A stretch of 64,000 nucleotides of DNA, from the NCBI GenBank assembly GCA_025677825.1, contig JAIXMO010000009.1, positions 682,001 through 746,000 of the forward strand, given 5' to 3'. The DNA comes from Helicostylum pulchrum. Taxonomy: Eukaryota; Mucoromycota; Mucoromycetes; Mucorales; Mucoraceae. The notes beneath the pieces were generated by a model. That model ran no database searches. It saw nothing but the letters and a program-made list of their open reading frames with translations, and had not been told where the DNA came from. Positions within the stretch are counted from its first letter, which is position 1, and each line of letters opens with the position of its first letter. The position numbers were made by a program, and so were the translations under genes. This document shows positions 49,686 to 61,300 of the stretch, in pieces.

Positions 49686-51542
49686 TACTAACTTTAGACG
49701 TCCTAAATACGTTAACATCTAAGAGTAACAATTTTCCAAGCTTTTCTCTTCTCCCAAGTTGGCGGTATAGCTTGTCGCTGACACCGGGACGCAAGCCTCT
49801 AAACTTTGTCTGATCCTCGTTCTCGAGACCATCGCCAAAAATTATCAAAGGCATCTTCGTACGATCACCTTCCTCAAAAAATTCCCTATAATATCTTCAT
49901 ATAATGCTTTTTTTTAGGACAGTGCGCGACAAAACAACACACGACAGGTATAGCCGTCAGTGTACATTCCGTTTAATAACATCTTGCCTTTATTGGCAGG
50001 TAATCGTTGCAAATCTTCAAGTCTATATTTGACAAAAATTTATATAGATTTCGTTAGTCACATCTTAAAAAGAAAGTTTTCGTATGGCTTTTCTTTTATG
50101 CTTACTTTTTGATTCTCAAATTGACAAAGTTAAAACAGCTGTAAAAGTACCTTTGTATATAGCTAAATAAAGTCTCATCCTCTTCTTTCGTTAATGCTGC
50201 GCCTGGGAATATACCAGTTATGTTCTGGCTATCAATCTTGATAAAGCGCCATTGCAAACCAGGATTGGGGAATAAGTTGAACAGTCTAGGTGGTACGAAC
50301 TTTGGTTTATCTTCACCTTTATTGTCTTCTTTCTCTTTGCCCTTCTTTCTGCTACTTGAATTACTTGTATCTTGCGATGGTCCAGGTTGTGACCTATGTG
50401 TCTGTGTAATAGAGTTCTCTGCAATCAAAGACTCATACTTGGATAGAATATGCCTTAATGCTGGTAAGATACCAAAGCGGTCTTTGTTTTGACTTGCTTT
50501 TGTGATAGAAAACGAAGGCAAGCGGTTCTTTAGTTCCGCGATCAAAGGGTTTATAAACGCCTGAATTGCATCTTTAATGTTTGACCCAATACATATTCGT
50601 ACGCAAGGTACTTAATAGCAGACTTCTTAACAACCTATATTAAGTTTATGTTAATATCCTGTAAATTATCGTTTCAGCTTATCACTTACAGGAAATTCTC
50701 TACAAGTCATATAGATAAAATAGTTACAGATGATGTTCTGAAAGTTTTCAATGTAATAGTTGTTGTAGCATGTAGCAATCATTTCACATGCAGTTGAAAG
50801 TGCTTGGCTGTAATATGTCAACCCATCTTTTGGTACAATCAGGTTTATATGCTCAAGACTGTTAAGTTCAGTTCATAAGTCTTTCAAGTGGTGAATATTT
50901 GCATACTTTGATTGAAAGTCACTAACAGATTGTTGTTCGCAAACCACTCTACACAACGAGTACCAGAAGTTTTGCTTAAAAAGTTCGTTTGAAAGATTTT
51001 GGGGGATACTTTATAATGTAGTAATTGACGAAGACCTGAGCTTTGAACAACAAAACGCATAAGAAACTAGAAATACTTTTGATTTTATCCACTGCCTTCT
51101 CTAATTGATCATTATCGCCAGTTTCATTTAAAAAAGTCTTTAACGGAAGAGAGATCGTACTTATCCCCAATATCTCTTTGAATTAACTCCTTCAAGTTTA
51201 AATTATGATTAGGACATAGCTTGCTTCTTTCTGTAGAATGATCACTAGATCGACAAGACTTGTATATCGAGGAGGATGTACTTGAAGAAGCTGATGTTCT
51301 GCTTCTTTTAGCTACACTCTTTTCCTTTTTCTCTTCGGTTGTATCTTTACTTTTTAAACTTGTAATCAATTTGAGTATTCTGTTAAAATGTATACCGTTA
51401 CATAAATATACAGTGCATTTTTACCTCTTTTCTTAGTAGGCTTGCTTGTGTTACTACTGGTTTTTTCTTGTAGCTCTGCAAATTTAGTCTCTCTTTTGGC
51501 GTTTATAAAAGATTCAGCGTCTGGGTAAATAGGTTTATGCAT
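49660..51542 (-). pseudogene. Fanzor/TnpB-like relic, minus strand copy with internal deletion
   Basis: Reading from ATG 51542: MHKPIYPDAESFINAKRETK, a basic Ser-rich region, a helical N-terminal domain (YYIENFQNIICNYFIYMTC; SAIKYLAYEYVLG), then RLFNLFPNPGLQWRFIKID, then GKMLLNGMYTDGYTCRVLF, which is the segment just before RuvC-I. After a stop the frame resumes at MPLIIFGDGLENEDQTK and LLLLDVNVFRTSKV, the RuvC-III to zinc-finger area (family pattern D-E-x2-TS-x2-C). The whole RuvC-I to RuvC-II part is missing, the usual Glu is Asn, and the first zinc Cys is Ser. This copy therefore cannot be an active nuclease. Introns with GTAAGC/GTAAAA donors separate the N-terminal exons. Confidence 0.6.
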
Positions 51543-52073
51543 ATTTTCAAAATGAAAGAAGCACCACTTGATGTTATCAATTGATATATTTACTGATTTG
51601 CGTCATTTGTACTCGCCAGTCTTTTTTTAATTTCGATTGGCTCATCTCTTTTTCTTTTAAGAGCAATTGACGGTAAATTTATTAACGAAAGGTACTTACA
51701 TATTTACTCGCTAGAATACACATCTTTGGCGGTTATGCCTCGGTAAATTTTATTTGTAAGTGATATCATGTTAAATCCAAACACTCATAAATATATGCTT
51801 TTAGTTTTGACGTTTTGTAAATAATTATATCAAACAGCAAGTAAGTATGTATAATCTAACATCTTTTCACTATAACATTTTAACTCTTAAGAAAGTTTCA
51901 TTAATTATTCCTTTCCTTATCATAGTATATGAAGCCTCCCTGTACTGGATTTTTTTTTTTTTTTTTTTTTTTTGCATAAAGTATAGGATGTGACTTGCAT
52001 GGAAATATTTTGTTGTTATTTTCCTTTTTTTTTTTTGTTCTTCTTTTTTTGTTCTTTAAAAACACGATTCATA
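51543..52073. other. intergenic between the Fanzor-like relic and SDS3-like gene
   Basis: Divergent upstream regions. A 23-base T run sits at about 51951-51973. A further pyrimidine-rich leader precedes the SDS3-like start. Nothing else is seen. Confidence 0.4.
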
Positions 52074-52957
52074 ATGTATTCAAATACTTCCACCACCAGT
52101 GATACAACTTCAAGGTTTAGTCTACCGCCTTTATCGCAAAAAGAGTACTATCAAAAGTCTACGTTTTATTCATATCCAGATAGTCATGGCTTACAAGAAT
52201 ATTATTACCCAGTTTACGAATGGTCAGAAGGTAATTTTACAAGTAGCAAAAAAGAAAAAAGGTATTTAATACGAGTTAGATGAAATGCCTATAGTAGATC
52301 AAAAATCGAAAAAAAAGAAGGAAATGGATGAAAGGATATCAGAAATTAACCGAGAATTTCTAGAGAATAGACAAGTGTAAGGGTTTGTTTCTTTTATATG
52401 TGTGTTGGACGCTAGTTTTTATTAACGTATTTTTTTTAAAAAAAAAAATTAGTTTGTATGAAGAAAAGGTGAAACAATTACAAAAGGAATTAAATGAAAT
52501 GGAACAAGAAAGTAACGAGCTTTTTGAACACTGCGTTCAAGACTTGGATAGAAAGAGAAGAGAGACAATATACGACGCCAAGCTGATGATGATTTATCAG
52601 ATATCAAATGCAGACAAGATGTACAGTTTAGACTCTAAAAAAGTACAGGACGAATCAATAGCAGAGCAAAAAGAGTTACAAAACGCATTATTTTCAATCA
52701 TTGAAGAAAAGAGAAAGAAACTAAAAGAAGATAAGGACAGTGAAGGTGATCTATTAAAAGTACAGCAGCATCAAACAAGAAACAGAAAGAGATTAATGAG
52801 AAAGAGAGCCGACTTGGATACCTTGACTCCTCTCACAAGCACAAAAAAGAAGTTGGAACGTCAAAGAGAAAGCCCAAGTCACTTAATAGGCGTATTATCA
52901 CATCGCGTTGAACGTGATATTGAAGCTGATTTATATGCAATGAGAAAAAAAGACTGA
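52074..52957 (+). CDS. Sds3/BRMS1-like Sin3-HDAC corepressor subunit
   Basis: Three exons give about 265 residues. Exon 1 is Ser/Thr/Tyr-rich (MYSNTSTTSDTTSRFSLPPL). Exon 2 begins the Sds3 homology helix (MDERISEINREFLENRQV), continued in exon 3 by LYEEKVKQLQKELNEMEQ and DLDRKRRETIYDAKLMMIYQ, ending with a Lys-rich coiled coil and LIGVLSHRVERDIEADLYAM. Long coiled-coil followed by a basic region is the Sds3 layout, a subunit that holds Sin3-Rpd3 together. An earlier in-frame codon exists upstream, but the ATG at 52074 follows the poly-T leader directly. Confidence 0.7.
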
Positions 52958-53029
52958 CTTAAAAAAATAATAATTTTTTCTTTTTTTCTCTTCTCTCTTT
53001 TTTTTTTTTTTTTTTTTTTTTTATTCGTA

Positions 53030-53470
53030 ATGTCAAACTTTGAAGGACTGGGCATTTTATGTTTTTATACTCATGGTCTAATGCAAGGTCATTTAATAGA
53101 CAACATAACCAACGAATCGCCTTATAGTTTAGCAGGGAGACTATTACCCGATCACGTAGATCCCAAGCGCAATGACTGTATGGAACCTGACGACTTTTAC
53201 ACAGTACTTGTACAATCACACACCACTACGGATGATACAGTGTCACTCATATTACGCCGACAAAAAGAAAACGATGCTTCTGGATTATCTTCACACGAAC
53301 ACGAACAAGAAATAAATGATGGGTATCAATTCTCATTTGTCACACATCATTTCTTATCTGGTCAAGAAGCAAGTACGTTACAACAAAAGTATTTCTCTGG
53401 TCACAATCACGCGGATGTAACCATTTGTATTGGAGACATAAAGTACTGTAAACCAGAGCTGGAGTGATAT
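53030..53470 (+). CDS. orphan single-exon protein
   Basis: An uninterrupted 145-codon ORF starts 72 bases after the SDS3-like stop, behind a CTCTTCTCTC plus 22-T leader like those before other genes here. Composition is ordinary: GILCFYTHGLMQGHLIDNIT near the start, PYSLAGRLLPDHVD, several HH/DD pairs and VTICIGDIKYC close to the end. No signal peptide or membrane span is seen. It is not recognised. A real gene is likely from length, leader and lack of low complexity. Confidence 0.55.
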
Positions 53471-53702
53471 ATATATATATATCGTCATTTTCTTTTTATA
53501 GCCAGTTACACTAAAACAATAAAAAAGATGCTGAACCGTTACAATCAAATTCTTTAAAGGGTTTGACAAGCGTATTAATTTGTTTTTAATACTGTACTAC
53601 CCTTTGAAGAAAAAAAAAAAAAAAAAAAAAAAACTAGTTTCAAAGAGAGAGAATTCTGTAAATTTTGTTTTTCCCTTCTTTTCTAAATTTACTTTTTTAA
53701 AA

Positions 53703-54660
53703 ATGGTACACGTACAAGTATTTACAGATTTTGATGGCACTCTTTCTTTAGATGGTAATATTATTATTTTATGCTACACAGCTGATTAAAACCTAATATA
53801 TATGTGTATGTAGATACTGGAATCTTGCTAATTGATGACCGTCGTTCCATGGGTCCTGAGCGTAGAAGAGTATTAGAGCATGAAATTTTGGAGGGTACCA
53901 AGACCTACAGGTACACACACACACACAGTATTATATACACACTTTTCTAATATCCAAATAGAGACGCGGTACAAGAAATGTGGGATAATGTCGGTCTTAC
54001 CTGGGAAGAGGCATGGGCTGACCACCTTGACAGTAAAGTGACCTGGTTACTGGTTTTTTTTTGACATTTTGAATTCTTAACGTTTTCATCTCTTTTTTTT
54101 AGATTGTACCATTGACCCCGGATTTCCTTCCTTCAATGACTATTGTCTTGCCAACAACTTTCCCGTCACTGTCGTCAGCAGTGGGTTAAACCCTGTTCTT
54201 GAAAAGATCATGAAGAACTTTTTAGGTGAAAAAGCTAAAGCTATTGAAATTATTGCAAACAAGGGACAAGTTGAAGGCAATTCATGGAAAATCACTTGGA
54301 GAGATGATAGTATTTACGGCAATGACAAATCCTTGAGTAACCACCTACCCATCTTTTTCGTAATTCTTTTTATTTATATATTTTTTTGTAGCTTTAGCAA
54401 AGGCTCGTGAAACCGCTGGTAAAGATACTATTTTTGTATTTTGCGGTGATGGTGTTTCCGATATCTCGGCAGCAAAACACGCTGATGTTTTATTTGCTAG
54501 AAAAGATCGTGATTTAGAATTCTATTGTAAACGCGAAAAAATTCCTTTTATTCCATTTGAAACCTTTGCCGAAGTCGAACGTGTCGTGAGAAACTTGGTT
54601 GACGGAAAAGCTAGAATCGAGAAATCTGACAGTGGTTTCTGTCATGTTGTGGACCTTTGA
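53703..54660 (+). CDS. HAD-superfamily phosphatase (PSP/MtnX-like)
   Basis: Four or five exons, about 240 residues. Motif I is VFTDFDGTLSLDD with the nucleophile Asp (the second D completed across an intron), followed by TGILLIDDRRSMG. Motif II lies at VTVVSSGLNPVL, and motif III/IV at FVFCGDGVSDISAAKHADVLFA with the Mg-binding Asp pair. The cap segment contains DAVQEMWDNVGLTWEEAW. These features match the phosphoserine-phosphatase-like group, including MtnX-type and fungal DFDGT phosphatases. The substrate cannot be told from sequence. It ends DSGFCHVVDL. Confidence 0.85.
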
Positions 54661-54790
54661 AAATAAAATAAAAATTATTGTCGCGCGTCACGTGATCATC
54701 GGCCCGAACTCTTTTTTTTTTTCCTCCCCCCACTCATCTAAAACTCAATTTTGCTACTGCAATCAAATTAAACCCTCCCTTTTTGTAAAG

Positions 54791-55603
54791 ATGGTAAAGT
54801 CTACATTAGGCTGAAGCAAAGAAGAATATATATATAAAAGAAAGAGAGATCACACGGATGGATACCTTTGTTGTTAGATAGCATAAGCAGATGGATGGAT
54901 GCATGGATATAAAAAGCTCCTAAAATTATATATACACGACATTATTTTTATTTAATTTTTTCATTCAGCAAAAATGTAGACCCGACTCAACATGTAAAGA
55001 ACACCCTTTTTTAGCATCAAACGTGACATTGAACAAGCATTGCGTTGCATCTCTTTTTCTTTTTTCTTGTCATTCTTCTTTGTGTGTGTGTTTTTTTTTA
55101 ATTATAATAACTAACACCTTTTTTGTTTAAAAAAATAATAGTCGCTCGTAGTTCCTGAGAGGAATCATTTCCAGCACATTATCCGTCTTCTCAACACTAA
55201 CGTTGATGGTCGTGTAAAGATTCAAATTGCCTTGACCTCCGTCAAGGGTGTTGGTCGTCGTTTCGCCAACATTGCCTGTAAGAAGGCCGATATCGATCTT
55301 AACAAGAGAGCTGGTGAGCTTTCCTCTGAAGAGTTGGAACGTATTGTTACCATTCTCCAAAACCCCGCTCAATACAAGATCCCCAACTGGTTCCTTAACA
55401 GACAAAAGGATATTGTTGACGGCAAGTCTTCTCAAGTCATCTCCAACGTCCTCGATACCAAGTATCGTGACGATCTTGAACGTTTGAAGAAGATCCGTGC
55501 TCATCGTGGTCTCCGTCATTACTGGGGTATCCGTGTTCGTGGTCAACATACCAAGACCACTGGTCGTCGTGGACGTGTTGTTGGTGTCTCCAAGAAGAAG
55601 TAA
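54791..55603 (+). CDS. RPS18: 40S ribosomal protein S18 (uS13)
   Basis: Small-subunit head protein at the intersubunit bridge. Exon 1 is just the ATG (54791-54793) followed by GTAAAG; exon 2 (55142-55603) begins [20 protein letters not shown] and gives 154 residues in total, the normal length. Landmarks are [33 protein letters not shown] and the basic end [20 protein letters not shown]. The ATG-only exon is the only upstream ATG-GT that splices in frame. The 347-base first intron is much longer than others in the window. C-ending codons predominate. Confidence 0.95.
54794..55141 (+). other. 348-base first intron of RPS18
   Basis: Begins GTAAAGTC directly after the start codon and ends AATAATAG. 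It is several times longer than the neighbouring introns. It contains GATGGATG repeats (54855-54905) but no clear snoRNA C/D or H/ACA boxes that I can identify. Ribosomal-protein genes commonly have such a first intron. Confidence 0.8.
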
Positions 55604-56047
55604 ATTAGGTAACGTCTTTATCTTGAATCTTTTTTTTTTTTTTTTTTATGTATTTGTATTAATATTCTTTTTTTAATGTCTGTAGTTCTTTTTTCTCTTT
55701 GCCATCAGAACAGATTAATAAAATATACTCGTTACCCAACGGTACTTGTTGTTTTGCCATTTCTAATTTATATTGTCTTTTTTTGTGTGTATATTTATAG
55801 ACAAGTTGTCAAGTAGAATGTTACACGTACATCTTTTGTCCCTTTTTTTCTTTTTTCTGATTTGCATAATGTTTAATAAGCCCGTTACTATTACAATCAC
55901 GTAATTTAAAAAAAGTGTTTTAAGATCTCATCTTATTGCCCATCATCAAGATATTTCTATCTCAGTTACAAGTGTTTTTATTACAAAAAATAGTTCCTTG
56001 GTGGCCCACTGATAAGATAGTAAAAAGAGAAAAAAAAAAGTAGCATT
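55604..56047. other. intergenic, convergent 3' regions
   Basis: T-rich RPS18 3' region with AATAAA at about 55718; no coding frame is supported. Confidence 0.4.
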
Positions 56048-56296
56048 TTATTCGTATCTATCGTGTCTGTGACATGCACAAGAGTCATGCTCGTCGTCTT
56101 CTACTTCTTCTTCTTCATCTTGTTCAGGTTCATTAAACGTAAATTTGGTATTGGGTAAACGATTCTTTATTTGTTGAATTTGAACAATGTCCAGTTCAAT
56201 ATTGGAAATGACCAGTGTTTCAATAGTTTGCATTGCTTCAATGTTGCTGTAGAATTGTTCAAATTCTTGCAAGTTGGTAATATGAACAAATGACAT
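56048..56296 (-). CDS. small acidic protein with LRR-like unit
   Basis: A single-exon 82-codon ORF. The first half reads like one leucine-rich repeat (MQTIETLVISNIELDIVQIQ, then IKNRLPNTKF). The second half is acidic (EPEQDEEEEVEDDEHDS) and ends with a Cys/His-rich CACHRHDRYE. It is not recognised. It could be the C-terminal end of an F-box/LRR protein, but no upstream exon was found. It lies only about 80 bases from the stop of the RRM-like gene on the same strand. Confidence 0.4.
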   Translation of the reverse strand: MSFVHITNLQEFEQFYSNIEAMQTIETLVISNIELDIVQIQQIKNRLPNTKFTFNEPEQDEEEEVEDDEHDSCACHRHDRYE

Positions 56297-56376
56297 TTCA
56301 AGTATTTTATTTTTGTTGTAAAAAAAAAAGAAGAGAAAGAAGGAAAAATATATTTATTTACAGTTCTTTATTTTGT

Positions 56377-58126
56377 TTATTTTTGAAATACGACATTGAT
56401 ACGAACATCACCAATTTGAAATCTAAACACACACAAAAAGAGTGTTAGTCTTGCTTACTTTTTCAACACATTACACACACACACACTCTTATAAAAAAAT
56501 AATTACGAACCTGTTGAATTTTCTTCGGAAAGTTACAGCAGCTTCAATGCTAGGAAATACAACAATAACAGACTTGTTGCCTTGATTGATTTTAATATCT
56601 TGTGCTCCGCCAGGTATATCCTTTGTCATGTTCTTAATATCCTGTTCTTTAATATCGTCTTTAAATCCGTTGATGGCCAACGTATTTGATTTACCACCAG
56701 TAACAATTGGTATAGCTTGAGAAGGTAGTGCAATCTCTTTCTTTTCCTCAGGTCGACCTAATCGACTGGTAATATCCGGTGTTCGGCCAACTCGACTTTT
56801 GATATTATTTTCGGGTTTTTTCATGTGAGGAGGTGTATAAGGTATGTTTCTAGACGGAGAGGGTGATAGAGAAGAAGGGACCGGGTAGACTCCGCGAGCA
56901 GCAGCAGCTGCTGCTCCCTTAATTGAAATGCCACCAGCTGGCGATTGTCCCAATGCGCGCTTTGTGTCACGATCAGATTCTGCTGAATCAACATCTGCTT
57001 TACGTTTTTCTCCAACCTAAAAAAAATAAGCGTTTAGCTTTTTGATTATCTCCCCCTTCCTTTATACACGCAAAATAGCATACCTGACTGTCATCATGCC
57101 CATTGGTTTCTTTCATTTCTTTTCGCTTTCTCATCATTTCAGCAGTTTCTTTGCGCTTTTTATCGAGTTCAGCGGCACGACTCTTGTGCATTAAGAGTTG
57201 TTGTTGGTGTTGCAATAAAGCCATACGCTTGGCTTCCATCTCCATGTACTGGCGTTGTTGAGCCATCTGCTGCTGCTGCAGTAACTGTTGCTGATTGACT
57301 TGAGCTCCACCGTTGAACTTTGGGTTGACGTAAATACGGTTTGAGAATTGAGGATAGGGAAACATACTAATAAAAAAATACAGAAAAAAGGCAAAAGAAT
57401 CCGAAAAAAAGCAAAAATAAATACAGATACAAAAAAAAGTAAATATAATATCAAAAAAAGGGTTTTAAAAGAAAAGCAATTAGTTTTGTCTGTTGTCTTT
57501 TTTTTTTTTTTTTTTTTTGAAGGGGGGATATAACGTTTCTTTTTTGTTCTCTCTGTTTTTTTTTGTTCTTTTTTTGTTCTTTTTTTTTTGCGGTGGTGTG
57601 GAGGGTAGTAATAAATCTATATTTGAATCATTACATTATTTTGATAAGTGTAATGATATATAGACGCACATTGTGTGTGTGTGTGTGTGCGTGTGTGTGT
57701 GTGTGCGTGTGTGTGTGTGTGTGTATGTGTGCGTGTGTGTGGAAGAAAGAAAAAAAAAGAAAGAAAAAAAATATATACTTGAACCTACTTCATTGCCATC
57801 ATGTCAGGCGTATACTGTTGTTGTTGTTGCTGTTGTTGATTATAAAAATTATTATTATTGTTATAATAATTTTGTTGTTGCTGCTGCTGCTGCTGTTTAA
57901 GAACTGGTTTAGCCTCTAATGGTTTTGTTACAGGAATATTTTCAATAGATTTTTTTTCATTGGGATCTTCTACAATCTCGCCCTCATCTAATTCAGGTTT
58001 ACTTTCTGCTAAATCATCAAATTCAAGAGCTAATTGTTTCTCCAGTTCTTCCGTTGTTAATGATTGTCCTTCATATCCTTCCAAATCTCCAAAGTCATCA
58101 AAATCAAGTTCATCGTCTTCTAACAT
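56377..58126 (-). CDS. RRM-like, polyQ-containing RNA-binding protein
   Basis: At least four exons. The N-terminus is acidic (MLEDDELDFDDFGDLEGYEG) and followed by Gln/Asn repeats. After a large intron containing a (GT)n run come MFPYPQFSNRIYVNPKF, a Gln/Met/Lys-rich coiled region (QLLMHKSRAAELDKKRKETA), basic and Pro/Ser-rich segments, and a C-terminal RRM-like fold: NTLAINGFKDDIKEQDIKNM, then AQDIKINQGNKSVIVVFPSI and FQIGDVRINVVFQ. The order loosely resembles RBM33-type proteins, but no name is assigned. The start at 58126 is the first ATG of the acidic exon. Confidence 0.75.
57672..57740. repeat. (GT)n microsatellite inside an intron
   Basis: Interrupted GT dinucleotide repeat of about 65 bases, with single C or A substitutions, lying in the first large intron of the RRM-like gene. 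Confidence 0.85.
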
Positions 58127-58337
58127 GGTTATTTAGTATATAAGTTTTTTTTAAAAAAAAGAAAAAGGAGTAAAAAAGAAAAAAGAACATTAGTTCTGTC
58201 CTTTTATGATGACGTGATGTTCAGGAGGAGGATTGAGTGTGTGACACGTCATTTTTGAGTTAAAGTAAAAAAAGGCGTGTGCAATATAATGCGCGTTTTT
58301 GAGTTCCCTTTAAACAAAAAAGAAGAAAAAGTTAGAT

Positions 58338-61300
58338 ATGGACAATATAGATCAATCAATATCTGATTCAGAAAAAGTAAATTGCTTAAACCTATCTGCT
58401 TGCTATTATTTTTATATTAATAACTTGCCTTCTTTCTCTGTAGATCAGACTTAAGCGTTTGGCTAAACTTCAACAAGCTGCTTCAACACCTAGACCTGAA
58501 CAAAGTAAACCAGCTTCTCCTTCTACTAATAAACCTATTCTTCAAACGTTAGATGAATTAGTTCCGGCTCAAAGACCTGCTCCTAAAAAAAAGGCGGTAG
58601 TACCAGAGGTATAAATAAATCCCTCTCCTTTTTTTTTGTTCTAGTTTGACTGATAAAATTATGTAGAAGCAAGTGGAAACAAAGAAACCTACACCAGTGC
58701 AATCACCTGTTATTCAAGTCAAACCTTCAAAAAGTTTTGAAGACTGGCAAGATGATGTACTTTCTCGTATTCTTCAAGTGACTTTAAATGTAAGTTTTTT
58801 TTTCTTTTTTTTTCCCCCTTTCATATTCCTTTAAACTAAACCCACTTTATTGTATATAGCCTGAAAATATGTACAAGCAAGGAAAATGTGTTTATTTATC
58901 TAGCCTCGTGGACGAATTGATAGAAGAGCAAGGTATTTTTATGCATCAATAATACTTTAATTTTTCTCTCTCTCTTACTGACAACTTTATTTTAGAACCT
59001 CACCCACATAAGCTCTCACAACAATACTTGGATCGTATTATTGTAGCTAGATTATCAATGGACCCTAACGAATCACACGAGGGCCTTCCCCAGGACATCG
59101 CAAGCGCTCTTTCCACCTTACACTTTAATTACCTTTTGCAGTGTTGGAGACAAGCTCATGATATCCGTAAAAACACCATGTTAAGAAGCAAGGTAAAAAT
59201 ATGTCACATCGTATTTAATTTATCTACCCTTTAACTAAAAAACAACAACATAGAACTTGGAAAAATCAGTATTGGCACAAAGATTAAGTGTATTGGATAA
59301 TGTCAAGTCATTATTAGTATCTTATTCTGGTCTTGTGCTTCAAATCCCCGACATGTTTCCTCAAGTGGACATTGGATCTTTGGGACCTCAACAACTTGTT
59401 CCACGTCTTAAAGCGCAACCAGACACGTCTCAAGGATTACCGACCGAGTACTTGGATGAATTTGTAACTCGTTTTGATAACGATGGATTAGATGATGTAC
59501 TTGGCCCAGCTATTGTTTCACTCGCTAGAGAGCTCTTGCAACAAAATATTTTAGGCGAGTGTAAACCAACCATTCAATCCATCGCCTATCTCTGTGAACG
59601 TAAGCCCGTTGCAGCCATGCTGACCAGCTTGGATGAATTCAACCCTCAACAAGTCACAGCTAAAAACATGGAAGAGGTCTCTGTTCTGGGTCCCTTATTT
59701 AGACTAAGTGTTTACCCTGACGCAGCACCCAAAGTAGCAGAATCCTACTTTCAAAACGCAGAAAACAGAAACGCAGCGGATATCGCCTCTTGCAAGAACG
59801 GCTTAAGAGGCAGCGTACAAAACGTCCAACGGTCCATGTTTGGCATTGGCAACTCGATTGTACGTGCCAATGCTGAATCCAGAAACAGGTTATTGGATTA
59901 TTTTGCGCATATTGTTCGATTGAATGAAAAGAGAGCTCAGATGCAAGTGGATGTACAGGCAGTTTCGTCAGATGGCTTTATGCATAATATCGCCGGCGTC
60001 TTGTTGATGTTCTGTGATCCCTTTTTGGATATCAGGGCTTCCAAGATTGATAAAATCGATCCTACGTATTTCAGAACAAGTAAACGTATTGATATTTCTG
60101 AAGATACCAAAATTAATGCTACCAAGGAACAATCCGATGCTTATTACGGTCAAGTGCAAGAATTGAAACCCCATAATTTTATTACAGAGTCTTTCTTTAT
60201 GACTCTTTCGTTTATGCATTATGGTCCTATTCGTGCTTTAGTAAACTACAATGGCTTTATGAGAGAGTATAATGAAGTAAAGAAGCAAAATGAAAAGGCT
60301 CAACAAGATGCTGCTGCCAACGCTAATGTAAGAATCATTTTGTTTTTTTTTCTTCGCTTATTTAACCTAACCTTTTAATAATACAAAATATATATTTTAG
60401 ACGCCTCAAGGTATTATGAGCGATTTCGTTGCAAAGAGAATGAAGGAAAAATTTGATCTAATGACAGCCCATCGTTTGGCTTACGAGACCATGCTATTAG
60501 ACCCTTCCTTCTTGACAGAAGCTTTGAGATTTTACGATTTGGTAATGGCTTGGATGGTACGTATTGTTGACCCCAAACATAAGCATCCTTGGGAAAAGGT
60601 GCAGTTACCTTTACCTGATGCTATACCTGAAGTATTTGCTATGCTTCCTGAATGGATTATTGAAGATATTGTTGAACTCTTTATCTTTATTGGAAAGTAA
60701 GTTTGAAATACAATGATAAATTATTATTTTTTGAATTGCCAACGATGAGTTTTTTTTTATAGGTATGGATATGATACTCATGTCATGAGTCAATGTCCGC
60801 ATGATGAACTTGTTACTTTTATCATTACATTTTTAAGAAGTACCAAGTACGTTAAGAACCCTTATTTAAAGGCTAAATTGGTTGAGGTAAGTTTATAACG
60901 CGCATTATTATTATTATTTTGAGAGTATTGTACTTATCCTTTTTTTATGTAGATTCTTTTCTTCTTTACATATCCTATTGCAAAAGGAGTTCCTGGTGAA
61001 TTAGAATCTATTCTTAACTCACATCCTTTAGCTTTACAACACCTAGTACCTTCTTTAATGAACTTTTATGTCGGTAAGTTTATTTTTCCTCATAAAAAAA
61101 AAACTCCCTCTCTCCTCTCTCTCTCTCTCTAACATAACTTTTTAACAGAGGTGGAGCAAACTGGAGCTAGTTCACAATTCTATGACAAGTTTAATATTCG
61201 TTACAATATCAGTCATATCATGAAGACTATTTGGAACCATCCTGCTCATCGTCAAAAATTAAGAGAAGAGAGCATGAATTCAGATATCTTTACACGATTC

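Noticed and set aside
57673..57919. Frames translating the (GT)n region as poly-Cys/Val
   Set aside because: Microsatellite inside an intron of the RRM-like gene; no coding character.
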